A stretch of DNA of 64,000 bases from Protopterus annectens. Its lineage: Eukaryota > Chordata > Ceratodontiformes > Protopteridae. The stretch spans positions 607,699,136-607,763,135 of the forward strand of contig NC_056748.1 in the NCBI RefSeq assembly GCF_019279795.1, written 5' to 3'. The notes under the pieces were generated by a model that saw only the letters and a list, made by a program, of their open reading frames with translations, was not told the DNA's origin and did not search any database. Position numbers and translations under genes: made by a program. Positions 11,045 to 19,589 of the stretch are shown here, piece by piece; positions within the stretch are counted from its first letter, which is position 1; the number at the start of each line of letters is the position of its first letter.

Positions 11045-12925
11045 CTATCTGGATAGCAAGACTGGCTTTATGGATACAGAATTATTAATCCCTGGTGTCA
11101 AGTGCGCTCCTAATTTCAGTATCCAGTGTAGTTCATTCATGGCTAAATTATTTTCCTTGTTGCCTTCCCTGGCATTATCAGTAACTATTTGCAACACTCT
11201 AAAGGTAAAAGAATGTGATGGAAAATCCATAACATGTTTCGCTAGTGCATTCGCTTCTATTTTCTTCCTAATATCATATAGGTGATTATAAATGCGCTCC
11301 TGTAGTTTCCTTTTCGTTAAACCTACATAAAACGCCTGACATTTAATACAGGTGGCAAGATATATAACATTGCTAGTGTTGCAATTAGCAAAAAAGTGTG
11401 GTGTAAATACATAATCCATGATTGGATGTTCGAATGGTTGTTCCTTTGTAATGTAACTACATCTGTTACAACTGTAGCATGGAAACGTACCTCGTTTATA
11501 AGAAATAGGGTTGTAGGGGGTCATTCTATTACCATCAATTATGGTATGTATATCACCACATAAGATCCTCTTTAGATTTTTACTATTCTTGTATAGAAAA
11601 ATTGGATTCCTACCTACCAGGTCTCTTGTATTGGCATCTATGGTCAATATGTGCCAATTATCTTGGATGACCTGTTGTATTTTATTAATATCACTAGTAT
11701 AGGTTGTCACATATCTAACAAGATTGTTATAAGAGGATCTCATTTTGTTATGACACCGGACAACCTGACTTTGTGGTTCTATTCTGGGTGGTTCCACTGA
11801 TATTCTCTGTCCCAATATATCATGTTTGATATTCCCAACCATTACAGGGTCATAGCCTCTATCTAGAAACAAATCTTCTAATATTTGGGCCTCCTTAATG
11901 AGATCGGCCTCTTTACTACAAAGTTTCATAATCCTAAGAAACTGACTTTTAATTATCCCCTGAAACACATGTCTAGGGTGCATGCTGTCAAAGTTCAGTA
12001 GCGAATTATGCCACATAGGTTTCCTATACAACGATGAAATAATTCCACCCTCAGATGTAAAACTGAGTGTCACATCAAGGAAATTAATATGAGTAGTGGA
12101 GGACTCTTGAGTAAACCTCAGAAAACTACTAGTAGTTTCTAAATAATTTAAGAAAGCTTCAAACAATGGCAGAGTGCCTTCCCATATGATAATAATATCG
12201 TCTACAAAACGCCTGTAAAGTTTGATGTACTTGAAGCTTTCATGTGTAAAAAGAAACAGCTTCTCCCACCATAAAACTACCAAGTTGGCGTAGGTATTAG
12301 CACAGGGGGTGCCCATGGCTACCCCCCATTTCTGTAAATAATACCTATCACCAAATAAGAACACGTTATTATGCAGAATGAGTTCTAATAGTTGGCAAAC
12401 CAGAATGATTCTATCATTACTAAAAGTGGTTTCTTTACTCAAAAGCTGTCTAATGTACTCCATCCCTTCTATATTCGGTATCGACGTAAATAAATTTTTG
12501 ACATCTAAAGCAATAAACATATATTGTTGGTTATTGTCTAACTTGATGTCCTTGATGTTATCTAAGAGATCATAAGTGTCTTTTAATATGGTGGGAAACT
12601 GACTAACTACTGGTCTTAATAGATCCTCCACGAACTTAGATATGTGGGCTGTTACCCAATTGTCACCTGACACAATAGGTCTATAAGGAATCGGGGTGAC
12701 CTCCTTATGAATTTTGGGTAGGCCTTTGATGGTAAGTATAGTAGGAAACTCTATATATAGGAAATTATAAATTTCCTGACTGACTTGGCGACACATAACT
12801 AAGTCATATACAGTATCCTGGACCATGCTAATAATGTGTAACACTTCTTTGTGAGTAATGGATGTATATGTATCCTCTTCTGACAGCATGCTATGCATGC
12901 CTCTTAGATAGTCTTCCCTGTCCAA
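11045..12925 (-). CDS. Penelope-like RT with C-terminal GIY-YIG endonuclease
   Basis: The 626-residue frame encodes the retroelement polyprotein that would nick target DNA and reverse-transcribe the element RNA. Visible motifs are GLPKIHK (68-74), YRPIVSG (81-87), FIALDVKNLF (137-146, first catalytic Asp), VAMGTPCANTYANL (202-215), YRRFVDDIIIIW (237-248, catalytic DD), INFLDVTL (280-287), a Cys cluster CYSCNRC (483-489), and a GIY-YIG domain with VIYLATCIKC (520-529) and FYVGLTKRKLQERIYNH (532-548). WGVAMGTPC and LYRRFVDD are typical of Neptune members. No internal stop is seen. The annotated Met lies inside the family's N-terminal region, so the true start is missing. Expression is unlikely without its promoter. 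Confidence 0.9.
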   Translation of the reverse strand: MDREDYLRGMHSMLSEEDTYTSITHKEVLHIISMVQDTVYDLVMCRQVSQEIYNFLYIEFPTILTIKGLPKIHKEVTPIPYRPIVSGDNWVTAHISKFVEDLLRPVVSQFPTILKDTYDLLDNIKDIKLDNNQQYMFIALDVKNLFTSIPNIEGMEYIRQLLSKETTFSNDRIILVCQLLELILHNNVFLFGDRYYLQKWGVAMGTPCANTYANLVVLWWEKLFLFTHESFKYIKLYRRFVDDIIIIWEGTLPLFEAFLNYLETTSSFLRFTQESSTTHINFLDVTLSFTSEGGIISSLYRKPMWHNSLLNFDSMHPRHVFQGIIKSQFLRIMKLCSKEADLIKEAQILEDLFLDRGYDPVMVGNIKHDILGQRISVEPPRIEPQSQVVRCHNKMRSSYNNLVRYVTTYTSDINKIQQVIQDNWHILTIDANTRDLVGRNPIFLYKNSKNLKRILCGDIHTIIDGNRMTPYNPISYKRGTFPCYSCNRCSYITKEQPFEHPIMDYVFTPHFFANCNTSNVIYLATCIKCQAFYVGLTKRKLQERIYNHLYDIRKKIEANALAKHVMDFPSHSFTFRVLQIVTDNAREGNKENNLAMNELHWILKLGAHLTPGINNSVSIKPVLLSR

Positions 12926-12931
12926 CTGTCC

Positions 12932-12947
12932 CTGTTTTCTTATTTTA
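12932..12947. repeat. Target-site duplication of the Penelope element, right copy
   Basis: CTGTTTTCTTATTTTA, identical to 9459-9474. The ORF begins immediately inside this repeat, which marks the 5' truncation point. Confidence 0.85.
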
Positions 12948-13189
12948 TTTTATATGAACAAGACATTGCTGTGTTATATAATAGCTATTATTGTTGGTAT
13001 TATTAGGAGGGAAGGTGATCTACAGCATTTATTAGCTTGTATCTTTTTTCAAAAATGGTTAATCTATTGTTTCTATTTTATATAAGTACACTGTTAGTTC
13101 TATGTGAGCGAAATACTCCTGTCATTTTAAAAATGTTAGTGGAATGTGTGTTTGTGTGTGGGGGGGGGGGGGATACTTGAATGTTTTAA

Positions 13190-13460
13190 TCCATAACTAT
13201 TTAAGTTTGGCTTTGTAGTGTTTTTTTATTCTGATAAAGTCGTGATTTGATGACGAAAGTGCTTAATAGTGTGTTTTAATATTTAAAAATAAATGAGGAT
13301 TTGTGTTCTGGACAGCCTGTCACCCTTTATGTTTTTGCTCCTCTAAAATGAGGAACACTATGTGGAACACATACTAATGGCATACTAGCAACTTCAACTA
13401 AGAACATCATAGGATGGTTAAAATATGCTGGTTTTACTTATAAAGAAGATCATTTAATGA
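13190..13460 (+). mobile_element. Probable 3' end of a second Penelope-like element
   Basis: The plus strand carries a decayed hammerhead-like core, then AATAAATGAGGATTTGTG and a short terminal stretch. This is the same layout as the 3' end of the minus-strand Penelope copy (hammerhead, AATAAAGGATTG, about 200 bp to the terminus). No coding part remains, so it would be a strongly 5'-truncated copy. Both ends are estimated from the other copy. Confidence 0.4.
13231..13268 (+). ncRNA. Decayed hammerhead-like motif
   Basis: Reads CTGATAA, a 5-bp stem (GTCGT/ATGAC) with a 6-nt loop, GAAA, then AGTGCTTAAT. The spacing and the GAAA plus near-palindromic stem III match the motif at 9663-9699. The conserved CUGAUGA has become CUGAUAA, so it is probably inactive. 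Confidence 0.4.
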
Positions 13461-13648
13461 ATTAATATGATTAATTTCTATTTACCATGGATTTTACATA
13501 ATTCAGTTCCTAACATTGAATGTGTGACAGACCCTTTCAGTATGGAACTTCAAGGAAGGTGAACTTTTTAAGAGCCCAAATGAGTTAAGTTCCTTGTAAT
13601 GTAATGAGGTACACTTGAGAGGTATGATCAGAACTGCCTTTTTATCTT
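13460..13648. other. Right end of the DNA that splits the RLE-LINE
   Basis: About 190 bases with no recognised family, ending where RLE-LINE homology resumes. Confidence 0.4.
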
Positions 13649-13892
13649 TCTTCTACATTGCGCTTGTTTCTACCTGCAAATCTTGATAATTTATGGCTTT
13701 GTGTCTCTTTATATGTGAGACACTGTAGTCGCTAAGGTGTAGCAATTTCAATGATCAATGCTACACTGCTACTTTTGTCCTTTTTGTTTTATTTTGACTT
13801 CATGGGCTACATCTGATTTTTTCTACATCTATTTTTTTGAATTGTTGGTAATGGGTGATCCTATGTGATGTACATTTCATCATTCTCTATAA
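13649..13892 (-). pseudogene. RLE-type LINE, right half of the split copy
   Basis: Aligns with 22,446-22,680 of the longer copy. Shared landmarks are TCTTTCTTCTACATTG against TCTTTCTTCCATATTG, TTTGTGTCTCT, and a WDPL-to-endonuclease coding region in reverse. In the longer copy this region encodes the restriction-like endonuclease (KPDI and a following VTDIA-like strand). It continues the left half at 8590-8897. The repeat R1b follows directly on its 5' side. Confidence 0.75.
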
Positions 13893-13896
13893 TCAT

Positions 13897-14220
13897 AACC
13901 AGCATTAGGCACCCACCGAACTCCTAGCTGCAGGGAGGCCTCGATTATCTCCCTGTGAACAAGGGCACCCATGCAGCAGCCATGGGTTTCTCTATATCCT
14001 TTGTTCACTGCTTGGCATGGCACCACTTAGATGTCCTCAAGGCTGTGTGATGTAACGTCACCGAGCGATACCAAACTTTTTTCCATTTTTTGGGGGGGGG
14101 GTTTTGTGTATGTTGTTGTTAAGTTTCCTGAAAGCTGCACTCAATCACATCTGCTTCAGTGAAGCAAGGGACCTGATTGGCTGCAGCCGCCAGGAAAATA
14201 AGTTGTCTTTTTTTTTTTTT
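13897..14220 (+). repeat. Unassigned dispersed repeat R1, copy b
   Basis: Second copy of R1 (see 7789-8060). It shares GCAGGGAG, CACCCATGCAGCAGCC, TTTTTTCCATTTTTT and a CTGCTTCAGTGAAGCAAGG block. The copies look roughly 70% alike by eye. Confidence 0.65.
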
Positions 14221-14735
14221 TTTTAAAGACACGGAAGTGATGAAGCAAGGACCTTGCAAATCACTTCCTGAGTCAACTTCCTTTAAAGGCATGCATGAAG
14301 CAAGCATTACTTCTCTTCTTGTTTTTCAAGAGGAGAGTTTGCTTTGCATTTTATTGGCAGCAGATCGGGGCACTGTATTACAGTGAGAACACACAGCGGA
14401 TCAGACTTTCCAGGAGTGATTGTGGGAAAAGCCAAGGTATTTTCAGCTGCCCTTGTAAGGGCAGTTTTTAAAAAGATCTGAAAAACTGTCCTTTTAAGGA
14501 CAATTTAAAAGGACTGAACTAGTCTGGTCCGCTGGAAGGGGAAGCAAGCAGCAGATCAGTCTACAATCATGAATAGAGAGCACAGGATTAACAGCAGCTT
14601 TCTATCGACTTTATAAATGGTAAGTGTTTGGATTTATTTTTGATTTTTGGCAGTTAATGCAGAGGGCTAAAGCTTCGACAAGTTAATAAGCATTTTTCTG
14701 TGGCAAAGGTGCAGGGACTGAATCTTTCTTAGACT
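14220..14735. other. Unassigned DNA with short hairpins
   Basis: Contains small inverted repeats such as GCCCTTGTAAGGGC and GTCCTTTTAAGGAC near 14,450-14,505. It may be a continuation of R1, but the other R1 copy does not extend this far. No coding similarity is seen. Confidence 0.4.
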
Positions 14736-14736
14736 T

Positions 14737-14892
14737 AATATAGGTGCAAAGGTTAAGGCTGTGAGCAGTAGTTACTATGGTACAAGGTTTGATTCCTTCA
14801 GCCATTGTTTGCCTACTGTCTGGCCTTCAGCAAGCCACTTAACCAGATATTGCTCCCAGATTGTCCAAGTGGGCCTAGCTGGTTAACAATGG
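14737..14892 (+). mobile_element. CORE-SINE with L2-like tail
   Basis: A tRNA-derived head with a B-box-like GGTTTGATTCC is followed by a MIR-type core (TGTCTGGCCTTCAGCAAG, then CCACTTAACCAG). It ends in GGGCCTAGCTGGTTAACAA, which matches the 3' ends of the L2 elements in this window. MIR/CORE-SINEs are known to borrow L2 tails for mobilisation. Similar copies lie at 39,168-39,347 and 34,228-34,435. Confidence 0.75.
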
Positions 14893-14909
14893 GTATTCTC
14901 ATCAAGAAA

Positions 14910-15410
14910 ATTCAGGACTTCAAAACATGACCTATGTGGATAGACTGAAAGCCCTATTAATGTACTCTATCTTATAGGCTGCTGAGGCAACTTGTGCTTG
15001 GCCTACAGAACAGTCTCTGACCCTACCCTAATGGAAATGCTGCACATCTACAAGTCTAATGGGACAAGATTCACTTCCTCTAGGGATCTTATTTTAGCCT
15101 GCGACATTAGTAGGACATGCTGGAGAGACAGATTGCCACTCCTCTGGAATAAACTCCCAATTCCCATAAAACAGAGATCCTTAATTATCCTATTTCAGCA
15201 TAATTTAGGCAACTGGATGAGAGACCATAAATTTACTCCTGGGATGTCCCCACTGTTCCTCTTGGACAGGGCAGTTGGTGCTGATCATAAACTTGTGCTT
15301 CAAATATACACCATACAACATGGTCAGTAAGGAAATAAGGGTATAACACAGCTAGGCTTATAAAGGCCCAAGGGCCATTAGCCTAGTAACCTCCTATGAA
15401 CCTATGAACT
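14910..15410 (+). pseudogene. CR1-type LINE 3' fragment (CR1-B)
   Basis: Plus-strand RT C-terminus. The translation begins like MTYVDRLKALLMYS and then, in a 112-codon frame (14,992-15,330), reads CLAYRTVSDPTLMEMLH, DISRTCWRDRLPLLWNKLP and FTPGMSPLFLLDR. It aligns with the end of CR1-D. The 3' UTR ends with CCTAGTAACCTCCTATGAAC and the CTATGAAC tail repeat. It is 5'-truncated and has lost the palm. Confidence 0.85.
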
Positions 15411-15419
15411 TTAATCTCT

Positions 15420-17280
15420 GTGGGTGGGGGCTGTGAGGAAATGTAGGGAGATGACGTCTGCACAGAAAAGTAATATAATCTTGTACTAAGAGGATTGGGG
15501 GGGGTGAGAGGCTATAGTTGTAATAGTGTTAATTTACTTTTGTCCAGAATTCATTCTTCTGTTAAGACATTGAGGAAGGGAGGCTTGTTTTTAATTAATG
15601 TCCAGATATGATGCAGTCATTTTAGTCAGTCTTGCACAAGAGTGTTCATTAATTTATTTTTGTTTTGTCTGCAATTGTGCTAAAAGATTGGTAAGGGGAA
15701 TAGTGGCTGTGGGAATGCTGCAGGATGCACAGATGTTGTACAGTGTTCAGATGTTTGCCTGGTATTTTTTTGCTTGTTTAACTCATTCCCTCCTGTACAG
15801 CTCTTTTGATTGTGCACCTTTAACTCCTAGCGGGCGTGGCTTGAGCCTTTAAAAAATAAAGTTATCACCTTACAATTCTAACAAATACTCATTGACATAA
15901 GTCAAATACCAATACAATTGTGTTTGCCATCATGTATGCTTCAAGATAAAATATTCTGATACCTCGTACAGGGCATGGTTTTGGAAATATTAATGCAGAT
16001 ATGAACAAGCAATATTTGACACCTAGAGGAGCAGTAGGCGGTAACTGCAGATGCACCTGGAGGCGTCACTCGGATGTAATGAAAATGTGGGGTCACACAA
16101 TGTATTATCACATTGTTACGCCTTTGTCTTGTTTTTCTTTACACCTTTGTCTTGTTTTTCTTTACACCTTTGTCTTGTTTTTCTTTACGCCTTTGTCTTG
16201 TTTTTCTATACGCCTTTGTCTTGTTTTTCTTTTCTTTTTACTTCAGCCAGAATTATTGTGCTGAGACATGGGGGGTAGGGGCTGTGAAAATTCTCCAAAA
16301 TGTACTGATGTCAATGCAAGCTACTGCAAACACAGTTCTGCTAAGTTTATCATAGCAATGTTGCACTTTTGCTCTGCAGTTATTTTTGGCTTTGTCTGGA
16401 ATTGTTAAGTTGAGCGGTTAGTAGAGGGGTAGGGGCTTTGAGAATGTTGTACAATTAGATGTTTTCCTGGCATTTTTGGTCTGTTCCTCATTAAAAATGT
16501 GGGTTCACGTAATGCATGCTATTGTAAAATATTTTCTACCATTTATATTACTTTTTTAAGTAGATTGTTTGCCTTGTCTTATATTTTATTTTGTTTTTAC
16601 CTCATCTAGAATTGTGCCGAGACATTGTAGAGTGGGGGGGGGGTTGTATGGGCTTTAAGAATTCTGCAGAATGCATTGATATTTTAATGAATGCTAATGC
16701 AAACTCTTATCATAGCAATGTTTTCAACTATCCCTGATACGCTTTTGTTGCGCAGTTATTTTTGGCTTTGTCTAGAACTGTTAAGTTGATAGGTTAAGAG
16801 AGGGGTAGGGCTACTAGAATGCTAGGATGTTGCACAAGGTTTAGATGTTTACCTGGTAATTTTAGTCTTGTCCTCATCCAAAATGTGGGTTCACACAATT
16901 CATGGTCCTGCAAAATTAGAATCTTTTAGTTCATAGGTACATTGTTTTAAATCCCTAACGTTATGCCTTTGTCTTGTTTTTTTTTAGTTTATTTACTTTG
17001 TCTAGAATTATTTTGCTGAGGCATGGGGGGGGGGGGGCTGTGAGAATTTTGCAGAATGAACTGTTTTAATGCATGCCAATGCAAACCCAGTAATTCTAGT
17101 ATCATTCTAAGATTATCATAGCAATGTTTTAAACTATCCTTGATGGCACGCATTTATTCTGCAATTATGTTTGGCTTTGTCTATTAGAATTATTGTGATG
17201 AGAGGTCAAGGAGGAAGGCGCTGGGAGAATGTTGTAGAATGTCTGTCTGATATTTTTGGTCTGTTCCTCGCTGACAAAAT
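15420..17280. repeat. Satellite-like array, ~375-405-bp unit, ~4-5 diverged copies
   Basis: Recurring landmarks are GCTGAGACATGGGG-like sequence at about 16,260, 16,620 and 17,010, and TTGGCTTTGTCT at about 16,389, 16,764 and 17,171. TTATCATAGCAATGTT and GTTCCTC repeat in phase. The first kilobase (15,420-15,800) is a more diverged copy. G runs of variable length follow each GAGACAT. No coding capacity is evident. The Phe/Leu/Cys-rich open frames here are translations of repeats. Confidence 0.8.
16118..16233. repeat. Nested 23-bp tandem repeat, 5 copies
   Basis: CCTTTGTCTTGTTTTTCTTT recurs every 22-23 bp inside the larger satellite, probably from slippage at one unit. Confidence 0.95.
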
Positions 17281-17296
17281 GATTATGTACCACAAT

Positions 17297-17930
17297 GTTG
17301 AGGGTTGAAACTACTAGAAAAATGGACTTCATATGGACGATTTCAGTTGAAAGGAGTCGTAAAAGCATTGCAGGAGATGGGTGAAGCTTTACGTACAAGT
17401 GATGTCGCAAAATATCAACAACCAAGGGGACTATGCTCAGAACGTATATCATATAAATTCATTGTATGTTTAGTGGTTTGGTATGATGTGCTGACAGAGG
17501 TAAATCATGTAAGCAAAGTTCTGCAGAGTCCATCATTTGATACTTCCACGTTTCAAAGTGTTTGTATCAACTATGGTCTTACTGAAGAATTACAGAGAGA
17601 CAGGATTTCAATGTGCCATGGGTGAAGCCTCCAAGATAGCAGAAGAACTGGATGTTGGCACCACATTTCAGGGAAAAGAGGCAGAGGAATGTTTAGTGCT
17701 TCTTTGACTATGAAGGAGAGGATGAGACTGTACAGGATACAGTGGTAAAACTACACATAGGGTTCTTCATTGTGCTGCTGGGCACAACAATACAGTCATT
17801 TACTGACCTGTTTGAGCAGGTTTCAGAGTTTGATAAGCCTTTGGATTTTTATCACATATTAAAGCCTTGAGAGCTGAATATGCAAATTTGATGCAGAAAG
17901 GTTTGGAGGATGGTTATTTAAAAGAATACC
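17297..17930 (+). pseudogene. hAT transposase remnant (ZMYM1-like)
   Basis: The broken plus-strand translation reads LLEKWTSYGRFQLKGVVKAL, ISYKFIVCLVVWYDVLTEVN, VSKVLQSPSFD, and in another frame a YRETGF-like segment and IAEELDVGTTFQGKEAE. These match the central part of ZMYM1/TTF-type zinc-finger hAT transposases. In those, a W-rich helix before the RNase-H fold is followed by LVIWYDIL, VNxVSKxLQS and a region joining to the C-terminal dimerisation domain. The longest open stretch is 106 codons at 17,305-17,625. Frameshifts and stops are present and both ends are missing. Confidence 0.75.
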
Positions 17931-18560
17931 TGTGGCAAAGGAAAAGAGGAGTACGTATATTAATTGCAAGAGGAGCGCCAATAGTGATAGAAGAGAAAAA
18001 AATAATAATGGCAGATTTGTAGTACTAACGGGCTACTTGCAAGGAAGATGGATTAAACTGAAACTCATAAAGACATGCCTATGTTCAGCAATGAGTCAGG
18101 AGAGACTTTCAGGCTTAACTGTGCTCTCAATTGAGCATGAATTGTGTCAAGGTTTATTGCATGGCAGCCTCACTGAAGACTTTGTCCAGAAGAACATTCA
18201 TAAGATCCCAGTAAACCTCTAGATATGTGCTCATATTTCCTTTCCAGTAATCTTTTATATTGCTGTATGGCAGTAAATTTCAGGTAGCACCTTAGCCTGC
18301 CTTGTATAGTATGCTGTGTATTCACTGATCTTTCCTTAGTCCAGCAGGTAGGACCAAGTAGTATAGGGATGAAAAGTAGCTGGATTTGTCGAGGCAAAGG
18401 CAGCTAGGAGAGGCAGGACTCATTGTGAGGCCAGGACAGAAGAAAAGGAAAAACAAACTGCTCATGGCACTAAAAGTGGCAGCAATCTGAAAAAGCTAAG
18501 GAGCTAACTGCACATTGAAGATAAATGACACTCTGGTGGTCTTGACTTCACCTGTTTCTC
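17930..18560. other. Unassigned DNA after the hAT remnant
   Basis: About 600 bases. The 96-codon frame at 17,932-18,222 shows no family resemblance. No terminal repeats of a hAT element could be located. Confidence 0.35.
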
Positions 18561-18566
18561 TTTGGC

Positions 18567-18806
18567 TTTGAGTCTGTCTGCCTCAGGCTCAGTAATCCCC
18601 ATGGCTTTCTCTTATATGTTTCTGTGGGTTTGAGTCTGTCTGACTCAGGCTCCATAATCCCCATGGCTTTCTCTTGGGTTTCTTTGGGTTTGAGTCTGTC
18701 TGCCTCAGGCTCCATAATCCCCATGGCTTTCTCTTGGGTTTGTTTGGGTTTGAGTCTGTCTGCCCCATGCTCAGTAATCCCCATGGCTTTTCGTTGTATG
18801 TCTTGT
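18567..18806. repeat. Minisatellite, 60-62-bp unit, 4 copies
   Basis: TTTGAGTCTGTCTG occurs at 18,567, 18,629, 18,689 and 18,749. Each unit holds CAGGCTC(C/A)ATAATCCCCATG and GGCTTTCTCTT. Copies are close to identical. Open frames across it on both strands are repeat artefacts. Confidence 0.95.
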
Positions 18807-18879
18807 GTGTCTGTAGTCTTTTCTATGTCTGTCCCATGGCCATTTTGTGTGCCACTACATTGTGACTGCTCTGCATGTC

Positions 18880-19230
18880 AATAACTGTCTTGTGTGATGG
18901 GGTCAGTTTATCTAATGCTTCTTGAGTGTTTCAGTCTTGCCATAGTGCTGTCATTGTCTTGTGTTTGGGAGTCTGTGTGGTGTCTCAGTTTTGTGCTGCG
19001 GTAGTGCTGCCTTTGTCTTGTGTAGGTCTCTGCTCAGTCTTGCAGTAGTTTTGTCCTGGTTTTGTGTCTGTCTCTGTCTTCTGTAGGTGTGTGCCTCTGT
19101 CCTGCTTGAGGGAGTCTGTGTGGGTGTCTCTGTTCAGCCTTGCTGTAGTGCTGTCTTTGTCTTGTGTCTATCCTGTGTGTGGGAGTCAGTGTGGGTGTCT
19201 TTGTGTACCTCTGTGGGACTGGCTACCTTG
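18880..19230. repeat. Irregular TG/CTTGTGT-rich cryptic repeats
   Basis: Degenerate repetitions of GTCTTGTGT, GGGAGTCTGTGTGG and GTAGTGCTG with irregular spacing. Probably an expanded simple-sequence region. Confidence 0.6.
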
Positions 19231-19286
19231 ATGCGGTACAAAGGCTTGTCGTAATGTAACAAAATTGCTCCTAAATGCCAGTCAGT

Positions 19287-19582
19287 CATAGTTCTCAACC
19301 TCTTGGCACAAAAATTCTGGACAAAGCCAAAGACAATGGGGGGACAAAGCCCCAAAAATAGGGACATTTTTTTAAATATTGCTCATATATTCTTAAAATT
19401 GCAAGAATACCATACATTTTCTGAAGCATATGAAGTTGAATGTAAATGCCTGTCATTATGTAGTGAATTCATTCATCACTGATTTGCCACAAAAAATCCA
19501 GAAAACTAGAAATGTTGAGGAATAAACTAAAAATAAGTCAAATCTGGACATTCTGCAAAAATTTGAACACCTGAAATGTATG
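19287..19582. mobile_element. hAT-type MITE, 296 bp, with 8-bp TSD
   Basis: Flanked by CAGTCAGT at 19,279-19,286 and 19,583-19,590. The ends are imperfect inverted repeats starting CATAGTTCTCA and, reverse-complemented, CATACATTTCA, with CTGGACA-type motifs further in. A tandem copy of the flank at 19,640-19,680 reads through CAGTCAGTGTGT without the insert and acts as an empty site. A related copy lies at 39,081-39,583. It is non-coding. Confidence 0.82.
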
Positions 19583-19589
19583 CAGTCAG

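Larger units (their letters stand above)
9475..12931 (-). mobile_element. Penelope-like element (Neptune-like), 5'-truncated
   Basis: The minus-strand element contains one long ORF (RT plus GIY-YIG), then about 1.3 kb of AT-rich 3' region, a hammerhead-ribozyme-like motif, an AATAAA and a short terminal stretch. It is flanked by a perfect 16-bp duplication. Full-length members of the family extend further N-terminally. Here homology begins within the N-terminal part, so the copy is 5'-truncated as usual for Penelope insertions. The long open frame indicates a fairly recent insertion. The 3' region (9475-9660) ends with family-like sequence including CTGCTTATTCCTGGTGG on the minus strand. Confidence 0.88.

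Noticed and set aside
16001-16355. Three overlapping Phe/Leu/Cys-rich frames that look like membrane proteins
   Set aside because: They are the three frames of the 23-bp tandem repeat CCTTTGTCTTGTTTTTCTTT.
18567-18806. CRISPR-like array
   Set aside because: Units are contiguous, near-identical and spacer-free: a minisatellite in a vertebrate genome.
18548-18884. Repeat proteins on both strands (GxTEPEADRLKPK-like and SLSASGSIIPMAFS-like)
   Set aside because: They are translations of the 60-62-bp minisatellite, with no promoter, splice or family evidence.
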